From Roseovarius bejariae (GTDB lineage Bacteria > Pseudomonadota > Alphaproteobacteria > Rhodobacterales > Rhodobacteraceae): a stretch of DNA of 64,000 nt. How positions within the stretch are numbered: position 1 is the first letter of the stretch; each line of letters starts with the position of its first letter. The position numbers and the translations under genes are program-made. The stretch spans positions 558,402 to 622,401 of the forward strand of contig NZ_SZWE01000001.1 in the NCBI RefSeq assembly GCF_009669325.1. The letters run 5' to 3'. The notes under the pieces are model-generated. The model searched no databases. It saw only the letters and a program-made list of their open reading frames with translations, and was not told the DNA's origin. Below are positions 55,095 through 64,000 of this stretch, piece after piece.

Positions 55095-55937
55095 ATGCAA
55101 CAGCGCGTTCCAGATTTCCTTGCCCAAGCGCCAGATGCCCACGCCATCGCGGGTCTTGATCTGGGGCGTGGCTTCAAGGTTGCCATCTGGGAAAACAGCA
55201 GCGGCCATATCACCTATGACGGGCCACGGGGCCATACCTTCAGCCTTTACTTGCAGGGTGGCAGCGGCACCAAGCGGTTGGACGCCGGGGCCGTGGCGGG
55301 CTTTCCCGGCGCAATCTGCGTCATGCCCGAAGGGCACCGTTCTGAATGGCAGATCACCGCGCCTTTCCGCTTCGTGCACCTCTACGCCCCCGATGATCAC
55401 CTGCGCGCGGGCTTTGCCCGGATGACAGAGCAAGACGCGCGCCGCCTGTCGGTGCAAGAGGCCACATTCGTCATGTCTCCTAGGCTGGCCGTACCCCTGA
55501 TGCAAATGGCGCAGGCGGCCACGGCGGGGGATATTCTTTTGGCCGACAGCGCCCTGATCGAGATGCTCGGGCAATTGCCGGACGACACGCGCCCTCTGCA
55601 CGGTGGCCTTGCGCCCCGCACCCTGCGCCACATCGACGACTGGATCGCGGCCCACCTCGATCAAACCATTCGTCTGGCCGATCTCGCCCGCGTCGCAGAC
55701 CTGTCAGAGTTTCATTTTCACCGGATGTTTCGCAGCACACGCGGGGTGTCGCCGCACAAATGGATCACCGCCCGTCGCGTTGAATTCGCCAAGGCACGGT
55801 TGGCCGGTACCGACAGCCTTTGCCAGATCGCGCAAGACTGCGGGTTTTCCTGTCAGAGCCATCTATCACGGGTGTTTCGTTCAGAAACCGGCCTGACACC
55901 GGGGGCCTTCCGCAAACTTGTGCGCACCCACCACTAG
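55095..55937 (+). CDS. AraC-family transcriptional regulator
   Basis: This 280-residue regulator has a C-terminal AraC domain with two helix-turn-helix units (about 180-275): IRLADLARVADLSEFHFHRMF and CQIAQDCGFSCQSHLSRVF in pieces, and the final GLTPGAFRK. The N-terminal 150 residues form a probable effector domain. It is divergent from the EamA transporter, the usual arrangement for a regulator and its target. It overlaps the convergent recN gene by 4 bases. Confidence 0.9.
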   Translation: MQQRVPDFLAQAPDAHAIAGLDLGRGFKVAIWENSSGHITYDGPRGHTFSLYLQGGSGTKRLDAGAVAGFPGAICVMPEGHRSEWQITAPFRFVHLYAPDDHLRAGFARMTEQDARRLSVQEATFVMSPRLAVPLMQMAQAATAGDILLADSALIEMLGQLPDDTRPLHGGLAPRTLRHIDDWIAAHLDQTIRLADLARVADLSEFHFHRMFRSTRGVSPHKWITARRVEFAKARLAGTDSLCQIAQDCGFSCQSHLSRVFRSETGLTPGAFRKLVRTHH

Positions 55938-57580
55938 CCCATCAGGGCTTGCGCCGCCGCACGGGCCTCTTGCGTGATGGTATCGCCCGAAAGCATCCGT
56001 GCGATTTCGTCCACCCTATCGCTGTCCGGCAAGGGCGTGACCGTCGACAGTGTTTGCTCCTCCACCACCTTCTTTTCCACCCGCCAATGATGCGCCCCTT
56101 GTGCGGCCACCTGTGGCGAGTGCGTCACCACCAGAACCTGCCCACCCTCGGCCAGTTGCCTGAGCCTGCGGCCCACGGCATCCGCCGTGGCCCCGCCGAC
56201 GCCGCGGTCGATCTCGTCAAAGATCATGGTCAACCCGCTGTCCGTCCCGGTCAGGCAGACCTTCAGGGCCAATAAGAAGCGGCTCAATTCCCCGCCCGAG
56301 GCGATCTTGTTCAAGGGCCCCGCCGGTGCGCCGGGGTTGGTCGCGACAGTGAAGGTCACCGCATCGCGCCCCTCCGGCCCCGGTTCGGCCTCTTCCATCA
56401 CCGTGGAAAACACCGCGCGCTCCATCTTGAGCGGGGCAAGTTCTTCCATCACGGCCTTGTCCAAAGCCTTGGCCGCCTTGGCCCGTGCCGCACTCAGATC
56501 TCCGGCGGCGGCTTCATAGGCGGCCTCGGCCTCCTGCAACGCGCCCTCAAGCGCCTTCAGGTCGGCATCCCCTTGGTCCAAAGCCGCCAGTTTCCCGCGC
56601 AAACCCTCGGCGAACGCGCCCAATTCGTCGGGCATCACCCCATGCTTGCGCGCCATGGCCCGAATGGCAAAGAGGCGCTCCTCGCATTCTTCCAGTTCCA
56701 GCGGATTGAACGTCAGCCCCTCAAGGCATTGCGTCACACCCTGCGCCGCCTCATCCAGTTCCACCATGGCCCGGCCAATGGCGGCAATCGGCTCATCCAA
56801 CTGTCCCTCGGCCCGGTCGGCCACACCTTCCAACCAGCGCAGGGCATCCCCCGCCGCGCCCTCGGCCCCGTCCAGCCCAAGCGCAGCCTGGGCGCGGGCA
56901 ATATCTTCGCGGATTTTCTCGGCCTGCTGCATCAGCCGGCGGCGCGCATCAAGGGCTTCGTCCTCGCCCGGCTGTGGGTCGAGAGTATCCAGTTCCCCCA
57001 CCGCATGACGCAGGAATTCTTCCTCGGCGCGCACCTCTTCCAGGGCCGCCTGCGCCTTGTCCAAGGCCTTGCGGGCCTCGGCCATGTTCCGCCATCCGGC
57101 GCGCACCTTGGCCCGCTGCGCCTCAAGCCCGCCATAGGCATCCAGCAAATCGCGATGCCCGCGCGGGTTCAAAAGCCCCCGGTCGTCATGCTGTCCATGC
57201 AGTTCCACCAAAGTGTCCGATAACTGCCGCAGCACCTCACCCGAACAGCGCCGGTCATTGACCCAAGCGGTCTTGCGTCCATCGCGCGTATTGACCCGCC
57301 GCAGGATCAATTCCTCGCCCGCAGGCAGGCCCGCTTCCTCCAGAACGGCGCGCGCCGGATGCTCCTCCGGCAGGTCGAACTCGGCCACGACCTCACCCTG
57401 CTCGGCCCCTTGGCGCACCAGTTCGGCCCGCCCGCGCCAGCCCAGAACGAAGCCAAGACTATCCAGCAAGATGGATTTGCCCGCGCCGGTTTCCCCGGTC
57501 AAAACGTTCAACCCCGGCTGAAACCCCAGCTCGAGGTGGTCAATGATCAGAATGTCCCGAATATCCAGCGCGCGCAGCAT
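55934..57580 (-). CDS. recN: DNA repair protein RecN
   Basis: RecN (548 residues) is an SMC-like ATPase in double-strand-break repair. Walker A GETGAGKSILLDSL lies at about 30-43. A long Ala/Glu/Arg-rich coiled coil fills the middle, and the C-terminus has the ABC signature ASGGELSRFLLALK and Walker B MIFDEIDRGVGG. The ATG at 57578-57580 was preferred to a TTG one codon upstream. No strong ribosome binding site is seen. It follows bamD in the same direction, 40 bases after its stop. Confidence 0.95.
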   Translation of the reverse strand: MLRALDIRDILIIDHLELGFQPGLNVLTGETGAGKSILLDSLGFVLGWRGRAELVRQGAEQGEVVAEFDLPEEHPARAVLEEAGLPAGEELILRRVNTRDGRKTAWVNDRRCSGEVLRQLSDTLVELHGQHDDRGLLNPRGHRDLLDAYGGLEAQRAKVRAGWRNMAEARKALDKAQAALEEVRAEEEFLRHAVGELDTLDPQPGEDEALDARRRLMQQAEKIREDIARAQAALGLDGAEGAAGDALRWLEGVADRAEGQLDEPIAAIGRAMVELDEAAQGVTQCLEGLTFNPLELEECEERLFAIRAMARKHGVMPDELGAFAEGLRGKLAALDQGDADLKALEGALQEAEAAYEAAAGDLSAARAKAAKALDKAVMEELAPLKMERAVFSTVMEEAEPGPEGRDAVTFTVATNPGAPAGPLNKIASGGELSRFLLALKVCLTGTDSGLTMIFDEIDRGVGGATADAVGRRLRQLAEGGQVLVVTHSPQVAAQGAHHWRVEKKVVEEQTLSTVTPLPDSDRVDEIARMLSGDTITQEARAAAQALMG

Positions 57581-57620
57581 CAATGAAACCCGTCAGGCGG
57601 GGCCATGCCCCGCCATGCCC

Positions 57621-58472
57621 TTACAGCCAACGGCCTTGGATCATTTGCCGATACACCTGCCGTAGCCAGTTGTCGCCCGCCGCCTCAAGCGTTAGGCCCT
57701 GCCCGGTCAGCATCTTGTAGCTGTCCTCGTACCATTCCGTCCCACGGAAGTTGTGGCCCAGAATCGCACCGGCGGTCCGCGCCTCGTCGGTCAGGCCAAG
57801 CGACAGGTAGGCCTCCACCAGGCGATGCAGCGCCTCGGCGGTATGCGTGGTGGTCTGGAAATCCTCCACCACGACGCGGAAACGGTTGATCGCGGCGGTA
57901 AAGTGATCACGCTTCAGGTAATAGCGCCCGATCTCCATTTCCTTCGCGGCCAGATGGTTGAAGGCCAGGTCGAACTTCAGGATCGCCGAGCGCGCATATT
58001 CACTGTCCGGGTAGGTCTCGATCACCTTGCGCAGCGATTGCAGCGCCTGAAAGGTCAGTCCCTGGTCGCGCCCGACCTCGTCAATCTGATCGTAATAGCT
58101 CAATGCCAGAAGATACTGTGCATAGGCCGCATCTTCATCGGTCGGATAAAAATCGATGAACCGCTGCGCGGCGGCGCGGCTGTTCTCGTAATCCTTGTCC
58201 TGATGATAGGAATAGGCCTGCATGATCAGGGCACGCTTGGCCCATTCGGAATAGGGGTAAAGCCGCTCGACCTCTCCGAACACTTCGGCGGCAAGATCGG
58301 GATCATTGCGCGCAAGGTCATATTCCCCGCGTTCGAAAATCTGCTTGGCGGTGAAGTTTTCATAGTCAACTTCGCCCCGCTCCACGCGGCCATCCTGGCC
58401 GCTGCACGCGGACAGGATCAGACCCATCGCGACCACACAAACCAGTTTCGCTCCGGACCTGCGCAACGTCAT
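57621..58472 (-). CDS. bamD: Outer membrane assembly lipoprotein BamD
   Basis: BamD (283 residues) is the essential lipoprotein of the BAM complex. The type II signal peptide ends in L-S-A-C with Cys23 as the lipidated residue. Tetratricopeptide-like repeats follow (AAEVFGEVERLYPYSEWAK, AAQRFIDFYPTDEDAAYAQ in pieces, RKVIETYPDSEYA). The ATG at 58470-58472 places the lipobox correctly and has AAGGTGG upstream. It lies between lpxC and recN, an arrangement common in Rhodobacterales. Confidence 0.95.
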   Translation of the reverse strand: MTLRRSGAKLVCVVAMGLILSACSGQDGRVERGEVDYENFTAKQIFERGEYDLARNDPDLAAEVFGEVERLYPYSEWAKRALIMQAYSYHQDKDYENSRAAAQRFIDFYPTDEDAAYAQYLLALSYYDQIDEVGRDQGLTFQALQSLRKVIETYPDSEYARSAILKFDLAFNHLAAKEMEIGRYYLKRDHFTAAINRFRVVVEDFQTTTHTAEALHRLVEAYLSLGLTDEARTAGAILGHNFRGTEWYEDSYKMLTGQGLTLEAAGDNWLRQVYRQMIQGRWL

Positions 58473-58584
58473 GCTGGAATCCACCTTCTTTTCGACATGC
58501 AAAGGGCCAAGCCCCCCTTAACTCGGAACGGTCCTAGCACATAAATTTCCGGTGCAAAATGACTTTGCGCATTTCCTCACGTGG

Positions 58585-59505
58585 TCAGGCCACTTCGGGA
58601 ATTTCGCCCCAATGGACACCAGCACCGGGAAGGCGCTGCGCCATGGACGAGTCGCAGTTCACCCACTCGTAATTCGCAGGGTCGGCAAACAGGGCATGCA
58701 ACAAGTCATTGGTCAGGGCATGGCCCGCGCGCATCCCCTGATAGTGCCCAAGGATTGGCGCCCCGGCCAAAGCCAGATCACCTAGCGCATCCAGCATCTT
58801 GTGACGCACGGCCTCATCGGCATGACGCAAGCCGCCCGGGCTCAACACTTTTTCGCCATCCACGACCACGGCGTTTTCCAAAGTTCCGCCAAGTGCAAGG
58901 CCGTTGGCGCGCATCATGTCCACGTCTGCCTTGCGACAGAATGTGCGGCTGGTGCTCAACTCGCGAATGAAACTTCCGTTCGACATATTGAGCGTCTTTT
59001 TCTGAACCCCGATCGCCGCATCCTCAAACTCGATTCCGAACTCGATCATAAGCGTGTCATGCGGCGACACGCGGGCCCAGGCCTCGCCACGGGCAACAGA
59101 AACCGTTTTCAAAATACGCAGGGCTTTGACCGGACGGTTCAACATCTGAACGCCGCTGGACAGGATCCCACGCACGAATGCATCCGAGCTGCCATCCAAG
59201 ATCGGCACTTCAGGGCCATCCACTTCGATCAGAGCGTTGTGAATGCCACAGCCCATCAAGGCCGCCATGACATGCTCAACCGTGGAAACGGATACCCCGT
59301 CGGCATTCTCGAGGCGCGTGCAAAGCGGCGACTGATGAACCACGTCGAACCGGGCCGCAAGGTCCGCATCCTTGGTCGTGACGTCGACACGCCGAAAGAC
59401 AATCCCGTGATCCACACCCGCAGGACGAATCGTCAAACACGCAGGAAGCCCGCTATGCAGCCCAACGCCTTGAAACGATACCGATGACTGAATGCTTGTC
59501 TGCAC
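58585..59505 (-). CDS. lpxC: UDP-3-O-acyl-N-acetylglucosamine deacetylase LpxC
   Basis: LpxC (306 residues) performs the committed step of lipid A synthesis. Zinc ligands are visible in TVEHVMAALMG and in HKMLDALGDLAL (His and Asp). The usual ligand pair and the second-domain histidine in GHALTNDLLHAL are in place. A GTG at 59503-59505 was chosen as start because AGAGGG precedes it at 7 nt and the resulting QTSIQSSVSFQGVGLHSG matches the family N-terminus. An ATG eight codons upstream (59527-59529) has a poorly spaced site. Confidence 0.93.
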   Translation of the reverse strand: MQTSIQSSVSFQGVGLHSGLPACLTIRPAGVDHGIVFRRVDVTTKDADLAARFDVVHQSPLCTRLENADGVSVSTVEHVMAALMGCGIHNALIEVDGPEVPILDGSSDAFVRGILSSGVQMLNRPVKALRILKTVSVARGEAWARVSPHDTLMIEFGIEFEDAAIGVQKKTLNMSNGSFIRELSTSRTFCRKADVDMMRANGLALGGTLENAVVVDGEKVLSPGGLRHADEAVRHKMLDALGDLALAGAPILGHYQGMRAGHALTNDLLHALFADPANYEWVNCDSSMAQRLPGAGVHWGEIPEVA

Positions 59506-59719
59506 GTTCGCCCTCTGAAGCTTATTCATCCTTCAGCGCGTGACCCGTTTGCATGTTGTGCAGGGATTACGCCTGATTAAGGTTAGCAAAGGGTTTAGTG
59601 GTCACATCCCTTTGGCTCAACTCAATCTTTGCAACGATATGAAACATGCCATGCACCCGCAGCGGCGGTTTTTCGCCGACCCTGCTGAATCTTCCCACAA
59701 CTCGTTGATCTAAAACAGA

Positions 59720-59743
59720 AAAGGCCGCCCAAAGGCGGCCTTT
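59720..59743 (-). terminator. Rho-independent terminator after ftsZ
   Basis: An AAAGGCCGCC / GGCGGCCTTT perfect 10-bp stem with a 4-base loop has T-rich sequence after it on the minus strand, 23 bases downstream of ftsZ. The remaining gap to the lpxC start should hold the lpxC promoter; none was recognised with confidence. Confidence 0.85.
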
Positions 59744-59765
59744 AAAAAAACTCAAGATACGCGCG

Positions 59766-61397
59766 TTAATTCGCCTGCCGACGCAGGAATGCGGGAATTT
59801 CGATCTGTTCGTCTTCTTCTTCCTGTGCCGATTGTTGCGGCTGCGGGGCCTGCATTGTCGGCTGCTGACGCACCGGGCGCGGAGCGGATTCGGCTTCGTG
59901 GCTGTGGCCCGTCATCCGGTTGATGAGCGAATTGATACCAAAGCGCGATTTTTCATGCGTTTGCTCTTCACTCGGCTGCTGCGCCTGTGGTTGCGGTTGT
60001 TGCGCCGCCGCCGGACGCTGGCCCGGGGCTTTGCTGACAGCATGTTGCAACCGGGCCATGGCCTCGGGCGAGGGGGTGCCGGGGGCCGGAGCCTTCGGCG
60101 CGACAAAGGCATCAAGCTGTGCGTCGTCGTCCACTTCGGCCTCGGCCCGGGCAACCGGATCGAACTGTTCCACGCGCGGGGAATAGGCCGGCGGCGGAAG
60201 ATCGTCCTGCGCGTCTTGCACCGGGGCCTCTTCAAAGATGTCTTCCATCTGGTCCTCGGCGGCGGCACGCTGCGCATCCAGATCATTGAACATGCTGGGC
60301 TGTTCTTCGACGCTGCGGGCGGCCACAGGTGCCGGGGCCTCGTCTTCGACCGGGGCCTCTTCCTGCACCTCTGCGGGTCTCAGCGGCTCGGCCAGGCTGC
60401 GGCGCGGCACGGGAATGTCGTGGCTGACGTCGCTGGCGTCGATGCCGGTGGCAACAACGCTTACGCGCATGGTGCCGTCCATCGAGGTATCAAGCGTGGA
60501 GCCCACGATGATGTTGGCATCGGCATCCACTTCCTCGCGAATGCGGTTCGCGGCCTCGTCCAGCTCGAACAGGGTCAGGTCGTGGCTGCCGGTGATGTTG
60601 ATCAACACGCCCTTGGCGCCTTTCAGGCTGATCTCGTCCAGCAGCGGGTTGGCGATGGCCTTTTCGGCGGCCTGAACCGCGCGATCTTCGCCCGCGTCCT
60701 CGCCGGTGCCCATCATCGCCTTGCCCATCTCGTCCATCACGGCGCGCACATCGGCAAAGTCGAGGTTGATCAGGCCCGGGCGTACCATCAGGTCGGTTAC
60801 CCCCTTCACACCTTGATACAGCACATCGTCGGCCATGCTGAAGGCTTCGGTGAAGGTTGTCTTTTCGTTGGCCAGACGGAACAGGTTCTGGTTGGGGATG
60901 ATGATCAGCGTATCGACCATCTTCTGCAGCGCCTCAACACCGTCCTCGGCTTGGCGCATCCGCTTGGCCCCCTCGAACTGGAACGGCTTGGTCACAACGC
61001 CCACGGTCAGAACGCCCAGCTCACGCGCGGCCTGCGCGATGATCGGGGCCGCCCCGGTGCCGGTACCGCCACCCATGCCCGCGGTGATGAAACACATATG
61101 CGCCCCGGCAAGATGATCGACGATCTGCTCGATGCTTTCTTCGGCCGCGGCCGCCCCGATCGTGGCCTTGGCGCCTGCGCCCAGCCCCTCGGTGACTTTC
61201 ACACCCAATTGAACGCGATGTTCCGCGTTGCTCTGGGAAAGGGCCTGTGCGTCCGTGTTCGCCACGACGAAATCAACACCCTCGAGGTTCTTCTCGATCA
61301 TGTTGTTGACGGCATTGCCGCCTGCGCCGCCCACACCGAAAACGGTGATCCGGGGCTTGAGTTCGTCATGTCCGGGCATCGTGAGGTTCAATGTCAT
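59766..61397 (-). CDS. ftsZ: Cell division protein FtsZ
   Basis: FtsZ (543 residues) is the tubulin-like GTPase forming the division ring. The GTP-binding signature [10 protein letters not shown], the N-terminal [12 protein letters not shown] and the T7-loop [11 protein letters not shown] are present. The globular part ends near residue 330. A long disordered linker follows, rich in Glu, Ala, Pro and Gln (about 335-525), then the conserved C-terminal peptide EIPAFLRRQ that binds FtsA and other partners. Long linkers are usual in alphaproteobacteria. Its leader contains a short tandem repeat. Confidence 0.97.
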   Translation of the reverse strand: MTLNLTMPGHDELKPRITVFGVGGAGGNAVNNMIEKNLEGVDFVVANTDAQALSQSNAEHRVQLGVKVTEGLGAGAKATIGAAAAEESIEQIVDHLAGAHMCFITAGMGGGTGTGAAPIIAQAARELGVLTVGVVTKPFQFEGAKRMRQAEDGVEALQKMVDTLIIIPNQNLFRLANEKTTFTEAFSMADDVLYQGVKGVTDLMVRPGLINLDFADVRAVMDEMGKAMMGTGEDAGEDRAVQAAEKAIANPLLDEISLKGAKGVLINITGSHDLTLFELDEAANRIREEVDADANIIVGSTLDTSMDGTMRVSVVATGIDASDVSHDIPVPRRSLAEPLRPAEVQEEAPVEDEAPAPVAARSVEEQPSMFNDLDAQRAAAEDQMEDIFEEAPVQDAQDDLPPPAYSPRVEQFDPVARAEAEVDDDAQLDAFVAPKAPAPGTPSPEAMARLQHAVSKAPGQRPAAAQQPQPQAQQPSEEQTHEKSRFGINSLINRMTGHSHEAESAPRPVRQQPTMQAPQPQQSAQEEEDEQIEIPAFLRRQAN

Positions 61398-61412
61398 TGC
61401 TCTGTCCGCCTG

Positions 61413-61437
61413 CTGTTGTGCCTGTTGCGCCTGTTGT
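61413..61437 (-). repeat. Short tandem repeat in the ftsZ leader
   Basis: On the minus strand three units follow each other with a 9-base period (CAACAG with GGC- or GCA-type spacers), ending 16 bases before the ATG. The ribosome binding site near the ATG is weak (GGACAG). Confidence 0.4.
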
Positions 61438-61585
61438 CCCGACAGGCCGTAAAATCCGCGTATATTGGCCTATTCTTACCGATCGTTAACTGCCACGTCA
61501 CCTAAAAAACACCATAAAACCACAAAATATGGCAAGGTTTTTGCGCTAACACGCGGGATTTCGCCGAAATCACCATATCTTGCGA

Positions 61586-62920
61586 TCACCAGTTGTCCTT
61601 AAACCATTTCACGGCCCGCTTCAGAGAGCGCGCCGGATAGCGGTCGACGGGAATCTCGAAATCCCACCATTCGTCCTGTGGATTCGCCGCGAATAGGCAC
61701 ATCCCCACCGCACTGGCAAAGCCCGCTCCGGTCGCCGCCTGCGGCAGCCCATGCACCCGCAAGGGGCGCCCAAGTCGCACTTGCTGACCCAGGATCTTGC
61801 TGGCCAATCCGTCCAGTCCGGGAATCTGGCTTCCCCCACCGGTCAGCACGATCTGCTGGCTCGGAAGGTGATCGAACCCGGCGGCATCCAGCCGCGCGCG
61901 CACCTCTTCGAGGATTTCCTCGACCCGGGGCCGCATGATGCCGATCAATTCGGCACGGCTGACGGTGCGGCGGTCATGCTCCCAATCGCCGGTCTCGCCC
62001 CCGATCTCGATCATCTCGCGGTCATCCATGCCTGTCGCCACGACACCGCCATAGAAGGTCTTGATCCGCTCGGCGGTCGCCTGCGGCACCTGAAGTCCCA
62101 TGGAAATATCGCCAGTCACATGGTCGCCGCCCATGCGTACACTGTCCGCGTAAATCATGTGCTTCTTGATAAAGATCGAAATGCCCGCACTGCCGCCGCC
62201 AAGGTCGATACAGGCTGCACCCAGCTCCTGCTCATCCTCGACCAAGGCCGACACGCCGCTGACATAGGCAGAGCTTGCCAAGCCCGCCAACTCCAGATCG
62301 CAACGCTTCACGCAATGCGCAAGGTTCTGGATCGCCGCGCCATCGACCGTCAGCATATGCATATCGGTCGAAAGCTCCTGCCCCATCTGACCGCGCGGAT
62401 CGCTCAGGCCCGTGCGATGATCCAAGGCGAAATTCACCGGCTGGGCGTGCAGCACCTCGCGCCCCTCGCCGTAATCCGGCACATCGCAGGCACTCAGCAC
62501 CCGGCTGATGTCCTGCTCGCTGACGGTATGGCCTTCCAGTTCCACCTGCCCGGCAAGCCCATAAGACCGCGGGCTCGCGCCCGAGAAACAGGCGATCACG
62601 TGATCCACCCGGATATTGGCCATCTTCTGCGCCGCCTGAACGGCGGTCCGAATGGCGCGCTCGGTCTCGGTCATGGTGTCGATCTCGCCGAAACGCACCC
62701 CGCGCGAGCGCGTGGTCGCCGCCCCGATCACCCGGAACCCGGCCTGCCCCGCCATGGCCCCGATACCGTCGGCCTCACGAAGCCGCTCGGTGCCGTCAAA
62801 CCGCAACACCAAACAGGCGATCTTGGAGGTGCCGACATCCAGAACCGCCACGACACCGCGCTGCATCGCCGCCTTGCGCATGTTGCGCATCGCACGTTGG
62901 GATTCATAAAGCTCGATCAT
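61586..62920 (-). CDS. ftsA: Cell division protein FtsA
   Basis: FtsA (444 residues) is the actin-like ATPase that anchors FtsZ to the membrane. The phosphate-1 motif VAVLDVGTSKIACL starts at about residue 24. The 1C domain and the adenosine motif LTGGGSQIPGLDG follow. The C-terminal amphipathic helix SLKRAVKWFKDNW is the membrane-targeting sequence. The start at 62918-62920 lies 4 bases after the stop of ftsQ. ftsZ follows after 188 bases that may contain an additional ftsZ promoter. Confidence 0.95.
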   Translation of the reverse strand: MIELYESQRAMRNMRKAAMQRGVVAVLDVGTSKIACLVLRFDGTERLREADGIGAMAGQAGFRVIGAATTRSRGVRFGEIDTMTETERAIRTAVQAAQKMANIRVDHVIACFSGASPRSYGLAGQVELEGHTVSEQDISRVLSACDVPDYGEGREVLHAQPVNFALDHRTGLSDPRGQMGQELSTDMHMLTVDGAAIQNLAHCVKRCDLELAGLASSAYVSGVSALVEDEQELGAACIDLGGGSAGISIFIKKHMIYADSVRMGGDHVTGDISMGLQVPQATAERIKTFYGGVVATGMDDREMIEIGGETGDWEHDRRTVSRAELIGIMRPRVEEILEEVRARLDAAGFDHLPSQQIVLTGGGSQIPGLDGLASKILGQQVRLGRPLRVHGLPQAATGAGFASAVGMCLFAANPQDEWWDFEIPVDRYPARSLKRAVKWFKDNW

Positions 62921-62924
62921 GTTC

Positions 62925-63791
62925 TCATTCTGCCCCTGAGCTTATCTTTGTTATCCGCCACCACTCTTCGGTGGCTGCTTCGTTCATTCTTATGGTGGGT
63001 CGCGCCGCAAGGCGCATGTCCACCGCCATCAGGTCGCGCGCCAGCATGTCCTGCACCTCGTTCAGCACGATCACCCGTTCCAGCGCGCGCACCGGCTCGG
63101 ACTCGGGCAACATGATCCGCTGCCCGCGCTGCATCACCACATCCCAGCGCCGCTCGCCCATGCGCACAAGCCCACGCATGTCGTCGGCCAAAGGCGCCGC
63201 TGCCTGCAAAATCCTCAGCGCCTCGGTCACCGCCTTGTCGGCCCCCTCGCCCGCGATCACCGGCAAATCGGCCCGGTCCGAGCGATGGCGCAGGTCCGCA
63301 AGACTCACGCCCTCGGCATCGACCACGACCAAACCATCGCGGGTCCGCCAGACCGCCACCGGCTCACGCTCCGTGACCTCGGCCACCAGAACCCCGCCTT
63401 GCCGCAAACGCACATCGGCATCCGCAACCGCCGGAAGGCCCACGATCATCTCGCGAACCTGCTCCAGCTCCAGCTCGAAGGAACTGACCGGAAGGTCGAA
63501 GGGAAATATCTCGCGAATATCCTCTTCCACGCCGGTACTCGCCCCGTCCACGGCCAAAAGCTGAACCATGAATTCGGGGCGGGTTTCGATCTCGTGCCGC
63601 AGCTCGGCCACCTTCAAGGCCAGCGCATCGCGCCGCGCCTCGTCAGAGAGGTAAATGGCCCCCGCCGCGACACACAATGCCAGCGGCACACCAACCCGCA
63701 ACACCTTGCGAAACAGCGGCGTCAGCATCAGCCGCTCGAAGCGATAGGCCCAGCGCGAGGGGGCGGGATCAGGGCGGTTCACCTGTTGCAC
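62925..63791 (-). CDS. ftsQ: Cell division protein FtsQ
   Basis: FtsQ (288 residues) is a bitopic divisome protein. One transmembrane helix (about 32-50, [19 protein letters not shown]) follows a short cytoplasmic N-terminus. The periplasmic POTRA domain begins around [23 protein letters not shown], and the FtsQ/DivIB domain follows with [22 protein letters not shown] at 63789-63791 was chosen because GGAGG lies 7 nt upstream; it overlaps ddl by 13 bases. The longer frame starting at 63818 has no good site. Confidence 0.92.
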   Translation of the reverse strand: MQQVNRPDPAPSRWAYRFERLMLTPLFRKVLRVGVPLALCVAAGAIYLSDEARRDALALKVAELRHEIETRPEFMVQLLAVDGASTGVEEDIREIFPFDLPVSSFELELEQVREMIVGLPAVADADVRLRQGGVLVAEVTEREPVAVWRTRDGLVVVDAEGVSLADLRHRSDRADLPVIAGEGADKAVTEALRILQAAAPLADDMRGLVRMGERRWDVVMQRGQRIMLPESEPVRALERVIVLNEVQDMLARDLMAVDMRLAARPTIRMNEAATEEWWRITKISSGAE

Positions 63792-64000
63792 GAGGCATCC
63801 TCCACCATCCATGCGCAAAGCTCGGGGAACGACATCCCCACCGCCTGCGCCTGCTCGGGCGTCAGCGAGGTGGGCGTCATCCCCGGCTGCGTATTGGTTT
63901 CAAGCAACACCAAACCATCAAGGCCCCGCGCCTCGTCCCAGCGGAAATCGGTCCGGCTCACCCCGCGACAACCCAGAACGTCGTGCGCGCGCCGCGCGTA
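63779..64000 (-). CDS. ddl: D-alanine-D-alanine ligase, C-terminal fragment (5' part outside window)
   Basis: The last 73 residues of Ddl are present. The segment SRTDFRW and the signature [13 protein letters not shown], which holds metal and substrate ligands, identify the ATP-grasp enzyme that makes the D-Ala-D-Ala end of peptidoglycan precursors. The frame is open to the right edge, so the start lies outside. The stop overlaps the ftsQ start region by 13 bases, the expected order in the division cluster. Confidence 0.93.
   Translation of the reverse strand, partial: YARRAHDVLGCRGVSRTDFRWDEARGLDGLVLLETNTQPGMTPTSLTPEQAQAVGMSFPELCAWMVEDASCNR

Noticed and set aside
61460..61500. TTAACGATCGGTAAG-like stretch upstream of ftsZ as a CtrA site
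   Set aside because: It matches only one half of TTAA-N7-TTAA well; the second half has too many mismatches to claim a site.

Overview
The window looks like a chromosomal segment of a marine or related member of the Rhodobacteraceae (Roseobacter group, Alphaproteobacteria). The indicators are high GC content, the nuo operon with its lineage-typical extra small genes and a long C-terminal extension on NuoE, the aerobic-type CobS/CobT cobaltochelatase pair near a C-terminal J-domain protein, the ddl-ftsQ-ftsA-ftsZ-lpxC-bamD-recN order, FnrL-type boxes, and a family of composite intergenic hairpins. No rRNA, tRNA, CRISPR array, insertion sequence or prophage was seen. Coding density is high and no gap reaches 300 bases; the largest are 4829-5093, 30714-30983, 59506-59765 and 50680-50921.

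Layout. 1-4828 (minus): the start of the complex I operon, nuoA-nuoB-nuoC-small membrane protein-nuoD-lipoprotein-nuoE-membrane protein. 5094-16135 (minus): leucine/isovalerate degradation (liu) genes, from isovaleryl-CoA dehydrogenase through an acyl-CoA synthetase and methylcrotonyl-CoA carboxylase to HMG-CoA lyase and methylglutaconyl-CoA hydratase. The series is interrupted by a plus-strand ompW gene with an FnrL-type box. 16312-25653: an orphan DegT-type aminotransferase, gph, glmU-glmS (UDP-GlcNAc synthesis), moaA, and waaA plus a core glycosyltransferase (LPS inner core). 25723-32027: an M20 amidohydrolase, a dipeptide-type ABC importer without ATPase genes, and a YeeE/YedE transporter. 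32183-39000: a DUF4177 protein, a J-domain protein, an envelope-stress-like block (exported MsrB, fasciclin protein, anti-sigma and ECF sigma), then cobS and cobT. 39030-43851: a DEAD-box helicase, a YdhR-like protein, an M24 aminopeptidase P and a DUF427 protein.

43979-50679 is the most interesting region. A two-component system faces two small secreted PepSY proteins with acidic tails, a DUF2271 protein, a PepSY-transmembrane/flavodoxin/NADPH-reductase fusion and ApbE. The PepSY promoters share a 20-nt element built as an 11-bp direct repeat, at nearly the same distance from each start. The sensor kinase has two RExxE motifs and the DUF2271 protein has a TGAS motif resembling flavinylation sites. 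The inferred job is regulated, flavin-based electron transfer from cytoplasmic NADPH to the periplasm, possibly linked to iron.

50922-64000: a ClC-type chloride channel, a D-lactate/glycolate-type FAD oxidase, an EamA transporter with a divergent AraC regulator, then recN, bamD, lpxC, ftsZ, ftsA, ftsQ and the 3' end of ddl. Several starts were moved from the longest possible reading frame to internal or non-ATG codons because the ribosome binding site and the family N-terminus fit better; these choices are noted entry by entry.
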